Source: JBFWUW01 sp050247075 (GTDB lineage: Bacteria; Planctomycetota; Planctomycetia; Pirellulales; JBFWUW01). From it: a DNA stretch of 61,554 nucleotides. Each line of letters opens with the position of its first letter. Position 1 is the first letter of the stretch. The notes under the pieces are model-generated. The model was not told the DNA's origin, searched no databases, and worked only from the letters and a program-made list of their open reading frames with translations. The stretch is taken from the NCBI GenBank assembly GCA_050247075.1, contig JBFWUW010000041.1:1-61554 (forward strand), given 5' to 3'. Position numbers and translations under genes: made by a program. Below are positions 8,581 through 15,949 of this stretch, piece by piece.

Positions 8581-9366
8581 ATGTCACCCCCCGCACCAGA
8601 CCCCGCCGTTAGCGGTCAGACGCCCAGCACTGCCGGGCGTCGTGCGACACGCCATCTTCGCCCGCCAGATGCCGTTAGCCCTAGCAATCGACGCGTCATC
8701 GTGCATCTGCCCGACTTGACGCCGATCTCGGCCAAGACGACCGAGCAACAGCCAAAAACCGATTTGCCCAAGAGCCTTCCGGCCACGAACGAGGGAGTGC
8801 GAGTTGACGTAGCCGCTAGTTCCGGCCCCGCCGCAGTCTCCCAATCGCCACACTTTACACGAGCCACGGCCTCGGCCAGCAACTCAACGTCCCAGCCGAA
8901 GCCATACACCTTGGCGGCGCTCAAGTCCGGTAATGCATGGCGTTCGGCCGACTGGAAATCGAAGCTGGCGGCATTGCAACCCACGATCATGCTGGCCTTG
9001 GTCGGCATTACCGCGGGCGTGTTAATTGGATGGCTGTGGACGGGTGGGCGAGGCAATGTTCCCCCCATGGAACCAGCCCCCAAGTGGGAGCCAGCCGCTC
9101 CAGATGCCCAAATTTTGCAGCCAGAAAATGGCGGCGAAGCGCTGCCAGAGCAAGTTTGGGAAAACGAGCCGGTCCCTTCCATGCCTGCCGTGCCGCCTGC
9201 CCCAAACGGTACCGAAGTCGATCCCTATGGCGAGCCGCCCGCCGTTGAACTACGGATGCCAGATTCGGCCTATTCGGGCCGCGCTGTGTTGAAAGGGACG
9301 ATCGAACGAGTCGAAACAACCCCCGCGGAAGCCACTCATGAATCAGCTCGACCGAGCCTTTATTAA
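8581..9366 (+). CDS. Proline-rich single-pass membrane protein, start of the exopolysaccharide-type cluster
   Basis: 261 residues from the ATG at 8581; an in-frame ATG at 8494 would add 29 residues and neither has an obvious ribosome binding site. No family is recognised. About 130 low-complexity residues rich in Pro, Ala, Ser and Thr precede one membrane helix (about 139-160, ending in GVLIGWLWTGG), and a second Pro/Glu-rich stretch follows. The 3' end overlaps the next gene by 29 bp, so translation is probably coupled. By position it may be a chain-length or anchoring partner for the downstream P-loop protein, as Wzz-like proteins are for CpsD, but no Wzz domain can be seen. Confidence 0.6.
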   Translation: MSPPAPDPAVSGQTPSTAGRRATRHLRPPDAVSPSNRRVIVHLPDLTPISAKTTEQQPKTDLPKSLPATNEGVRVDVAASSGPAAVSQSPHFTRATASASNSTSQPKPYTLAALKSGNAWRSADWKSKLAALQPTIMLALVGITAGVLIGWLWTGGRGNVPPMEPAPKWEPAAPDAQILQPENGGEALPEQVWENEPVPSMPAVPPAPNGTEVDPYGEPPAVELRMPDSAYSGRAVLKGTIERVETTPAEATHESARPSLY

Positions 9367-10618
9367 GGTTGACCGCAAACAACGGCAGGCCGCGGCGCGC
9401 AATAAGTACGCCGCGCCTGAGCCCGTGCGCCCCGCACCGGTGCCATCGCCCTTGATCGGCGATCTGTTGTCATCGGTTTCCATTGCCGTTTCGAGCCTAG
9501 CCAACCAACCCCGCGTGGAACCGCCCGCGCCGCATATTCTTAGCTCGCTGACACGAGCGGCGTTGCAAGCGGAATCCACGGCCGATTCGACGCCCAAGGC
9601 CGCCATGCCCGACGTTGTGGCACCCGCGCCGACAATCGCACCGGTCGAAACGCCCACGGCGGTTGGCGAACCAATCGCGGTGTTGCGCTTTGACGTGGCA
9701 TCGCTTCAACCTTCGGGCCCCCACATTTCGAGCTTTACGACCGCCGCGACCGCCCCACTGTCGAAGGCAAAAGAAACGGCTCTGCCGGCAGCCGAAGCAC
9801 CGCCCCAATTGGTCGAACCCCTTAAACCGCATGCACCGGCGATTACGCCGCAACCGGCACCCGTGGTTGTGGCACCGCCGCCTCCGGCATCGATTCCCGC
9901 CCCGCTGAACGAACAACCGGTACTTTCCTCGGTTCAGGCGAAAGAAGAAGTGTTCAGTCGCCTGCGGCCCTTGTTCGAGGTCGATCGGCTCCCTTGGCCG
10001 CAAATCTGCCAGTCACTGGGCCGGGCCGCCGAAGGGGAATTGTCGCTGGCGGCGGACGAAGTCTTGGCGCGCTCGCGGCGCGGTGAAAAGATGATTCTGG
10101 TAACCAGCCAACGTCGGGGTGAGGGCCGCACCACCATGACGCTTTGCCTGGCGCGGCAATTGGCCGCCCGAAATCTTCGCGTGGCCCTGGTCGATGCAGA
10201 CTTCGCCAAGGGCCAGTTGGTGCGTCAGCTTAAGCTGTTGCCCCAAGCCGGGTGGGAGCAAGTCCTGCGAGGTGAAATCGCCCTGGACGAAGCGCTAGTC
10301 GAGTCGATGGAGGACCGCCTGGTGGTGTTGCCGCTGCAAGGGCCTGTTACCGATTGGCAACTGTTGACCGGCACGGCCCATCTCACCCGCAGCCTAGAGC
10401 AGATGCGGGATGAGTACGACATCGTTCTGGTCGATGCCGCGCCGCTGGAAGACGACAGCCAGGGCCTGGCCCGGTTGATCGGAGCCACGCGGTTTCAATC
10501 GGCCATTGTCGTGCAAGATGTACGCGCGGAGACTTCAGCGGCCAATGAGGAATTGTTTTCGCAACTCCGCGCGATACCGCGGGTGGAAGTCGCGAAGAAC
10601 TTTGTAGCCGCTGCATAG
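9338..10618 (+). CDS. CpsD/CapB-like P-loop protein with long proline-rich N-terminus and altered Walker A
   Basis: 426 residues. Residues 1-200 are a Pro/Ala-rich low-complexity arm like that of the upstream gene. The P-loop domain (about 205-426) is of the ParA/BY-kinase type: Walker A region at 257-266, Walker A' VDAD at 285-288, and Walker B VLVDAAP at 363-369. The Walker A reads RRGEGRTT, with Arg264 in place of the invariant Lys. No tyrosine cluster is present at the C-terminus, which ends in Ala residues, so autophosphorylating tyrosine-kinase activity is doubtful. Family members control polysaccharide chain length and export at the inner membrane. It overlaps the upstream gene by 29 bp and is followed by an ExeA-like ATPase. 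Confidence 0.8.
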   Translation: MNQLDRAFIKVDRKQRQAAARNKYAAPEPVRPAPVPSPLIGDLLSSVSIAVSSLANQPRVEPPAPHILSSLTRAALQAESTADSTPKAAMPDVVAPAPTIAPVETPTAVGEPIAVLRFDVASLQPSGPHISSFTTAATAPLSKAKETALPAAEAPPQLVEPLKPHAPAITPQPAPVVVAPPPPASIPAPLNEQPVLSSVQAKEEVFSRLRPLFEVDRLPWPQICQSLGRAAEGELSLAADEVLARSRRGEKMILVTSQRRGEGRTTMTLCLARQLAARNLRVALVDADFAKGQLVRQLKLLPQAGWEQVLRGEIALDEALVESMEDRLVVLPLQGPVTDWQLLTGTAHLTRSLEQMRDEYDIVLVDAAPLEDDSQGLARLIGATRFQSAIVVQDVRAETSAANEELFSQLRAIPRVEVAKNFVAAA

Positions 10619-10650
10619 GGAACTGATTCGGAGTAGCTGCAGCAATTGTT

Positions 10651-10705
10651 CTCCCTCTCCCGGAGTAGCGGGAGAGAGAGCATCGGCGATGGAATCGCCT
10701 CCTAC
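10651..10705. repeat. GC-rich hairpin followed by one hairpin-repeat copy
   Basis: The segment 10651-10680 holds a CCCTCTCCCG / CGGGAGAG-like inverted repeat, and 10682-10705 is a perfect minus-orientation copy of the dispersed 24-bp element (stem GGCGAT/ATCGCC, loop TCC). They fill the gap between the P-loop gene and the ExeA-like gene without interrupting the presumed operon. Confidence 0.8.
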
Positions 10706-10746
10706 AGCCACGATTGAACTGGAAAGCTAAACGCAAGGATGCACCG

Positions 10747-11562
10747 ATGTACGAGTCTTACTGGCAGTTCACGCAAAAGCCCTTCGAACATGGTGCCGAT
10801 CCCCGCTTCTTTTTTTCATCCGAAGCGCACCGGGCCGTCATGCTGCAAATTCGCTATGCCATTGAGACGCATGCCGCTGCGGCGCTGCTGCTAGGGCCGG
10901 GCGGAACCGGCAAGACCTTGCTGCTGCATCTGCTCAAAAACGATCTGCCAGAGACCTGCTCGCCTTTGGTACACATTGTCTTTCCGCAGATGTCGACCGA
11001 GGAGTTGCTGGCCTACATCGCGGACGAGTTCGGTGCGCCGCTCTCGGCCGAGCGGACCGTGCGCGACAGCGTCCGCCGCTTGCAAACTTTCTTGACCGAC
11101 AACGCCCAGCAAGGCCGGCATGCCGTGCTGGTGGTCGATGAAGCCCACTTGATCGACGATGTTGCCACACTGGAAGCCTTGCGGCTGATGTTGAACTTTG
11201 AAGTCAACTCGCAGCCCTGCCTGACTCTGTTATTGTTGGGGCAATCGCCGCTGTTGTCGATGATTGGACGCTGCCAACCGCTGGAAGAGCGGCTCTCCGT
11301 CAAGTGCGTGCTGCGGCCCCTCACGCTGGATGAAACCGCCGCCTATGTCAACCACCGTTTGGCCGCGGCTGGCGTGCCGCACCCCGTGTTCGACGCCGCC
11401 GCCATGCTAGCTTTGCATGAGCAATCCCGCGGAATTCCGCGGCGAATCAATCGCCTATGCGACCTGGCGTTGCTGGTGGGCTATGCCGACGAGCAGCCGG
11501 CGATCGGCTCGCATCAGATTGAATCAGTCAGCCGCGAACTGACCGTGGCAACGGCGGAATAG
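10747..11562 (+). CDS. ExeA/GspA-like AAA+ ATPase
   Basis: 271 residues from the ATG at 10747. The N-terminus MYESYWQFTQKPFEHGADP is the hallmark opening of ExeA/MshM-type ATPases (YxxFGLxxxPF-like). Walker A GPGGTGKT is at 50-57, Walker B VLVVDEAH at about 127-134, and a Sensor-2 region with RGIPRRINRLCDLAL lies near the C-terminus. Relatives assemble secretion or exopolysaccharide machinery, and they often sit beside a CpsD-like gene in exopolysaccharide loci. That pairing is seen here, 128 bp downstream of one. No peptidoglycan-binding domain is attached. Confidence 0.88.
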   Translation: MYESYWQFTQKPFEHGADPRFFFSSEAHRAVMLQIRYAIETHAAAALLLGPGGTGKTLLLHLLKNDLPETCSPLVHIVFPQMSTEELLAYIADEFGAPLSAERTVRDSVRRLQTFLTDNAQQGRHAVLVVDEAHLIDDVATLEALRLMLNFEVNSQPCLTLLLLGQSPLLSMIGRCQPLEERLSVKCVLRPLTLDETAAYVNHRLAAAGVPHPVFDAAAMLALHEQSRGIPRRINRLCDLALLVGYADEQPAIGSHQIESVSRELTVATAE

Positions 11563-11583
11563 GGTCTGGCGGTTTGTGTGCCT

Positions 11584-11672
11584 GTAGGAGGCGATTCCAT
11601 CGCCGATCATCATGTAGGAGCCGTCTCCGACGGCGACGATCCGGCCGGATCGGCGTTGGAAACACCTCCTAC
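11584..11672. repeat. Three hairpin-repeat copies, two with compensating stem changes
   Basis: Three copies lie in the convergent gap before nnrD. 11584-11607 (plus) is the canonical sequence with stem GGCGAT/ATCGCC. 11614-11637 (plus) has stem GCCGTC/GACGGC. 11649-11672 (minus) has stem GGTGTT/AACGCC. All keep the GTAGGA outer arm and the TCC loop, and all stems pair fully (one T-G wobble in the third), although the stem bases differ. Confidence 0.9.
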
Positions 11673-11703
11673 AGCGTCGAAATACCCCTACGGCGTCTAA
11701 ACC

Positions 11704-12585
11704 CTACACGTAAGACTTAAACGCCCGCGGCAGATAGCGGCACAAGTCGCTGGCGGTCAGGCTTGTCTGCCCCAGTTCATCCGCCGCCAGATCTCCGGCC
11801 AAGCCGTGCAGATAGGCCCCCAACCGGGCCGCCTCAAAGGGTGCCAGGCCCTGGCCGAGCAGCGCAGCGATGATCCCCGTCAGCACATCGCCCGTGCCGC
11901 CCGTGGCCATGCCCGGGTTGCCCGTGGTGTTTAACGCTGATCGGCGGCCGTCGGTAATCAACGTGCCGCTGCCTTTGACCAGCAGCACCACTCCCCAGCG
12001 CAAGGCCGCTGCCGCCGCCAATTGGTTGCGCTCTGCCAGTGCCTGAGCCAGGGGAATACCCAGTAATCTGGCGAACTCGGCCGGATGAGGCGTCAACACG
12101 CGCGGTCCCCCTGGCTGGCAAAGCCAATCAGGCTGGGTAGAAAGTGCATTGAGAGCGTCCGCATCGAACACCGCGGGCTGCTTCAGCGTGGTAAACAATT
12201 CGCCAACGATGGCGGTTAGTTCGCCCGACCGGCCCAGGCCAGGCCCACAGGCGACCGCCGTGGCGCCGGAAGCAAGTTCCAGCAGTGGTTGCCGAGCCGC
12301 CTGGCTGAAGCAGCCGCTATCGTCGCACGGCAGATTCGCAGTCATGTAAGACGGTTCGTAGGCCGCCACTACGCTGGTGACTGCATCGGGCACGGCCAGT
12401 TTGACCAACCCGGCCCCGCTGCGCAATGCGGCCATGCCCGCCAGGCCAATCGCCCCCGCCATCCCCTTTGAGCCGCCAATCAGCAGCACCCGGCCGTAAT
12501 CACCTTTATGGCTGGAGGCACTTCGCGGCGGCAATCGAGGGGGTGGATCGGATTGGAAAACGACTTCCGGCTGCGCTGGGTTCAT
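11704..12585 (-). CDS. nnrD: ADP-dependent NAD(P)H-hydrate dehydratase
   Basis: 293 residues from the ATG at 12585 (a further 13 residues upstream are possible but unlike the family). It repairs hydrated NADH and NADPH. The ribokinase-like fold shows RSASSHKGDYGRVLLIGGSKGMAGA, the GAGLVKLAVP strand, the LTPHPAEFARLLG motif, and the nucleotide-binding NTTGNPGMATGGTGDVLTGIIAALLGQG with the catalytic Asp in GTGD. The N-terminal epimerase (YjeF_N) domain present in many bifunctional homologues is absent, so only the dehydratase half is encoded here. The gene is transcribed convergently with the ExeA-like gene. Confidence 0.93.
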   Translation of the reverse strand: MNPAQPEVVFQSDPPPRLPPRSASSHKGDYGRVLLIGGSKGMAGAIGLAGMAALRSGAGLVKLAVPDAVTSVVAAYEPSYMTANLPCDDSGCFSQAARQPLLELASGATAVACGPGLGRSGELTAIVGELFTTLKQPAVFDADALNALSTQPDWLCQPGGPRVLTPHPAEFARLLGIPLAQALAERNQLAAAAALRWGVVLLVKGSGTLITDGRRSALNTTGNPGMATGGTGDVLTGIIAALLGQGLAPFEAARLGAYLHGLAGDLAADELGQTSLTASDLCRYLPRAFKSYV

Positions 12586-12631
12586 CCATCTATCGTAACT
12601 TGGGCCAGCATGGAACGGAACCAAGTCGATT

Positions 12632-12713
12632 GTCGCCGTCGGAGTCGGCTCCTACAGGCATCGGCGATGGAATCGCCTCCTACAATCTTGTCGGCAATGG
12701 AATCGCCTCCTAC
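12632..12713. repeat. Three hairpin-repeat copies in the nnrD-cytochrome divergent gap
   Basis: Three minus-orientation copies: 12632-12655 (stem GCCGAC/GACGGC, one mismatch), 12660-12683 (canonical) and 12690-12713 (stem GGCGAT/ATTGCC, one G-T wobble). They lie between two genes transcribed away from each other, so the element cannot be acting only as a transcription terminator. Confidence 0.9.
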
Positions 12714-12811
12714 AGCGGCGCGCCAGAAACTTGACCGCACGGGGGGCTGAGATACCATGAAACGAGTTGTTCGTTGCCAGGTCAGGCTCTCTTTGTTGGC
12801 GGATCGGTCCC

Positions 12812-14827
12812 GTGGATATTGAATCACTCTCGTTCAATGTCCTGTTGGTGCTTGCCGTTGTGCCGTTATGGGCGCTGCTGGGCAAATCCTCGACTGGCCA
12901 GCGCGTGCCGAATAAAGCCATCGCGGCTCTGTGGGGCGGGCTGGCGGCCATGATGGTGGCCATCCAAATGTTTTGGACCGAGCAACCCGCCGATGGCGAA
13001 TCGGCCGTTGCCAATCGGCCGCTGCAACGCGAGGCGGACGGCTACGTGGGATCGGACTCTTGCCGTAGTTGCCATCCCCACAACCATGCCACCTGGCACG
13101 ATTCTTATCATCGGACGATGACCCAAGTCGCCAGCGAAGAAAGCGTGCTTGGCGATTTCAACGATGTGCGGATGTCGGGAAAGGACTTTCAGGCCCGGCT
13201 CTTCAAGGAAGGGTCGCGATTCATGGTGGAAATGCAGGTTGAGGATCCCCCTTTGACCACCATATCGCCGGTGGTAATGACGACCGGTTCACACACCCGG
13301 CAGGCGTATTGGTTGGAGTCATCACCAAATTCCCGCAGCCTGACGATGTTTCCGTACATGTACATGTGCGCCGAGAAGCAGTGGATACCCCGGCACTCGG
13401 CGTATGTGGGTGATTTGTGCCTGGAGGAACGCCCGGAACTGGCCGTGATGCGGTCCGATTCTGGCCGCTGGAGCGTCAATTGCATGCGCTGCCACACGAC
13501 ACACGGCCGGCCGCAGCCGACGGGCGGAGCAGTGCCACAAGTTCCAGGCCTGCCCGACCCAGCCACCGCCACGCAGGCTGCGGAGTTTGGCATCTCGTGC
13601 GAGGCCTGCCACGGACCCGGTGCCGCCCATGCGCGGGCCAACAGCGATCCTATTCGCCGCTATCAGCAACACTTACAGGGGGCCGCGGACAATACGATCG
13701 TCAACCCCGCGCGGCTGCCGCACGATCTCGCTTCGCATGTCTGTGCCCAATGCCATGTGGTGATGATTAACCGTGACAGCGACGCGTTCAGCCGCTGGCA
13801 ACGGCACGGCAACTCGTATCGGCCAGGAGACGATCTGACAGCCGACCCCAACGTTTATCTCTTTCGCGGTTTGCTCGAGCGGATGCCCGACCGGCCGACA
13901 AATTGCCCGGACCCCGCCGAAGCGCAAAGCTTTTGGCCAGACGGCATGATTAAGGCCAGCGGCCGCGAGTTCAACGGCCTTGTCGAATCGCCCTGTTATC
14001 AACGGGGTGAAATGTCGTGCTTGTCGTGCCATCAGATGCACCAGCCGCGGGACGAACCGCGATCCCGTTCCGAATGGGCCAACGACCAACTCAAATTGCA
14101 CATGGAAGGCAACGCCGCCTGCCTGCAATGCCATACGCGGTTCAATGATGAAGGCCTGCTGGTCCAGCACTCGCACCACGCGGCTAATTCGTCGGGCAGC
14201 AGTTGTTACAACTGCCACATGCCCCACACCACCTACGGCTTGTTGCGAGCTATTCGCAGCCATGAAATCAGTTCGCCCAATGCGGCGGTTAGCCAGCAGA
14301 CGGGCCGGCCCAATGCCTGCAACCAATGCCATCTGGATAAGACGCTGGAATGGACGGCGGACAAACTGGCGGACTGGTATCAAATTCCCAAGCCGGAACT
14401 ATCGGAGGAGGAGCGGCAAGTCGCGGCCTCGGTCTTATGGACGCTGCGCGGCGATGCCGGGCAACGCGCGCTGATGGCCTGGAGCCTGGGTTGGAGCGAC
14501 GCCTTGGACGCTTCGGGCCGGCACTGGCAAGCTCCGTACCTGGCCCAGTTGCTGGATGACCGCTTCGACGCCGTGCGTTATATCGCATTGCGGTCGCTCA
14601 AACGGCTGCCGGCCTTTGAGGGTTTCGATTACAACTTCATTGGTCCCCCATCGGATCGCGCGGCTGCGCACCAACAAGCGTTGCAAATCTGGAAACAGTC
14701 GGAACAGCCGTCATCGGCCGCGCTTATGCCCGCTGTTCTGCTGGACGGGCGGGGGAATCTGTTGCAGGCGGAGTTTGAGCGGTTGTGGCGGCAGCGGGAC
14801 GATCGGGCCATGAGAATCAACGAATAG
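12812..14827 (+). CDS. Octahaem c-type cytochrome with HEAT-like C-terminus
   Basis: 671 residues from the GTG at 12812; in-frame stops exclude anything upstream of 12761, and the TTG at 12767 is the alternative. The N-terminus has two membrane helices (about 5-22 and 35-52), then a periplasmic domain with eight CxxCH haem-binding sites (CRSCH, CMRCH, CEACH, CAQCH, CLSCH, CLQCH, CYNCH, CNQCH). The layout YVGSDSCRSCHPHNHATWHDSYH and NACNQCHLDKTLEWTADKLADWY is typical of the acidobacterial/planctomycete multihaem family that ends in HEAT- or TPR-like helices (here about 560-671). It is probably an electron-transfer protein; no redox partner or substrate is known. A small membrane protein follows 25 bp downstream. 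Confidence 0.88.
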   Translation: MDIESLSFNVLLVLAVVPLWALLGKSSTGQRVPNKAIAALWGGLAAMMVAIQMFWTEQPADGESAVANRPLQREADGYVGSDSCRSCHPHNHATWHDSYHRTMTQVASEESVLGDFNDVRMSGKDFQARLFKEGSRFMVEMQVEDPPLTTISPVVMTTGSHTRQAYWLESSPNSRSLTMFPYMYMCAEKQWIPRHSAYVGDLCLEERPELAVMRSDSGRWSVNCMRCHTTHGRPQPTGGAVPQVPGLPDPATATQAAEFGISCEACHGPGAAHARANSDPIRRYQQHLQGAADNTIVNPARLPHDLASHVCAQCHVVMINRDSDAFSRWQRHGNSYRPGDDLTADPNVYLFRGLLERMPDRPTNCPDPAEAQSFWPDGMIKASGREFNGLVESPCYQRGEMSCLSCHQMHQPRDEPRSRSEWANDQLKLHMEGNAACLQCHTRFNDEGLLVQHSHHAANSSGSSCYNCHMPHTTYGLLRAIRSHEISSPNAAVSQQTGRPNACNQCHLDKTLEWTADKLADWYQIPKPELSEEERQVAASVLWTLRGDAGQRALMAWSLGWSDALDASGRHWQAPYLAQLLDDRFDAVRYIALRSLKRLPAFEGFDYNFIGPPSDRAAAHQQALQIWKQSEQPSSAALMPAVLLDGRGNLLQAEFERLWRQRDDRAMRINE

Positions 14828-14852
14828 CCGGCATGGCGGAAGGACAGCAGCG

Positions 14853-15305
14853 TTGCCCGACGAATCTCCCCGCGACCTGAAATCGCTTTGCCTGTTGCAT
14901 CTGCAATTTGCCTGGTGGTCGCTGCTCTGTTTCGTGGTCATGGGGATTACGCTAGAGATGTTGCATGCCTTCAAGGTTCGTTGGTACTTGGAGCAAGACT
15001 CGGAGATTCGCCGCTTAATGTGGACCTTGGCCCACGCGCATGGCGCACTGCTGTCGCTGGTCCATGTGGCGTTTGCGGCCACTTATTGGTTCCTGCCCCG
15101 AAAAATGCTAGGCCGCCACCGTCTGGCTTCAGCCTTGCTAATGGCCGCCAGTATTCTGCTGCCTGGAGGCTTCTTCTTGGGAGGCACCTTTGTTTACGAA
15201 GGCGACCCCGGCATGGGAGTATGGTTGGTTCCGCTGGGCGCACTAAGCTTGTTCCTGGCCGTGCTGCTCACGGCCACGGACATCTCCCGAAGTCAACCAT
15301 CGTAG
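14853..15305 (+). CDS. Four-helix membrane protein cotranscribed with the cytochrome
   Basis: 150 residues from a TTG at 14853 preceded by AAGGA at suitable spacing. Four hydrophobic helices are evident: about 17-38 (SLLCFVVMGITLEML), 60-82, 92-115 and 120-140. No characterised family is recognised. Histidines at the start of the second helix (LAHAHGALLSLVHV) could be metal or haem ligands, as in membrane cytochrome-b-like or oxidase-related proteins. The 25-bp gap after the octahaem cytochrome suggests one transcript and perhaps a quinone-side partner; this is inference. Confidence 0.7.
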   Translation: MPDESPRDLKSLCLLHLQFAWWSLLCFVVMGITLEMLHAFKVRWYLEQDSEIRRLMWTLAHAHGALLSLVHVAFAATYWFLPRKMLGRHRLASALLMAASILLPGGFFLGGTFVYEGDPGMGVWLVPLGALSLFLAVLLTATDISRSQPS

Positions 15306-15341
15306 TTTGACCTTCGCGGCCCTTATGAGAGTATCTGCCCC

Positions 15342-15947
15342 ATGTCTGACCAAGGCTCGATCTCGCAATGGATTTTGGACTTGCGAGCAGGCGGCTCCGT
15401 AGCCGCGGCGGGGTTGTGGCAGCGGTACTATCATCGTCTGGTGGCGCTGGCGCGTAAGAAGCTGGGCGATTCGCCGCGGCGGGTGGCGGACGAGGAAGAT
15501 GTCGTCCTGAACGCTTTTCATAGTTTTTGTGCTGGTGCCGCGGAAGGCCGATTCCCGCGGCTGGATGATCGGCAAGACCTTTGGCAAATACTAGTTGTGT
15601 TGACTGCCCGCAAGGCCGTGGACCAGCTAAAGCACGGTCTGCGCCAAAAAAGAGGGGGCGGACTCGTTCGGGGAGACTCCGTGTTTGTCGAGAACCTGAA
15701 TGGGGAAGAGCGCGCGGCAATTGACCAGGTCGTCGGCAGCGAGCCCAGCCCGGAGTTTTCCGCCCAACTCACCGAGGAATGCGGCCGACTCTTGGACCAA
15801 CTACAAAACGAAACACTGCGAACCGTGGCTATCGCCAAGATGGAAGGTTACACCAACGACGAAATCGCCGGGCGGCTGCAAGTACAGACCCGCACGGTTG
15901 AGCGAAAACTAAATTTGATTCGCGAGATTTGGACCCAACCGGAGTGA
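15342..15947 (+). CDS. ECF-like RNA polymerase sigma factor
   Basis: 201 residues. Region 2 is spread over the first 100 residues, with VAALGLWQRYYHRLVALARKKLG-like packing and EEDVVLNAFHSFC; region 4 is a helix-turn-helix near the C-terminus (VAIAKMEGYTNDEIAGRLQVQTRTVERKL). This matches the planctomycete-type sigma-70 ECF proteins that are encoded beside large Ser/Thr kinases and have no anti-sigma factor gene. The kinase start overlaps or abuts the stop (GTG at 15944 or ATG at 15950), so the two are translationally coupled and the kinase may control sigma activity by phosphorylation. Confidence 0.9.
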   Translation: MSDQGSISQWILDLRAGGSVAAAGLWQRYYHRLVALARKKLGDSPRRVADEEDVVLNAFHSFCAGAAEGRFPRLDDRQDLWQILVVLTARKAVDQLKHGLRQKRGGGLVRGDSVFVENLNGEERAAIDQVVGSEPSPEFSAQLTEECGRLLDQLQNETLRTVAIAKMEGYTNDEIAGRLQVQTRTVERKLNLIREIWTQPE

Positions 15948-15949
15948 GC

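Noticed and set aside
9338..10618. Bacterial tyrosine kinase activity
   Set aside because: The Walker A Lys and the C-terminal Tyr cluster are absent, so only the fold was assigned.
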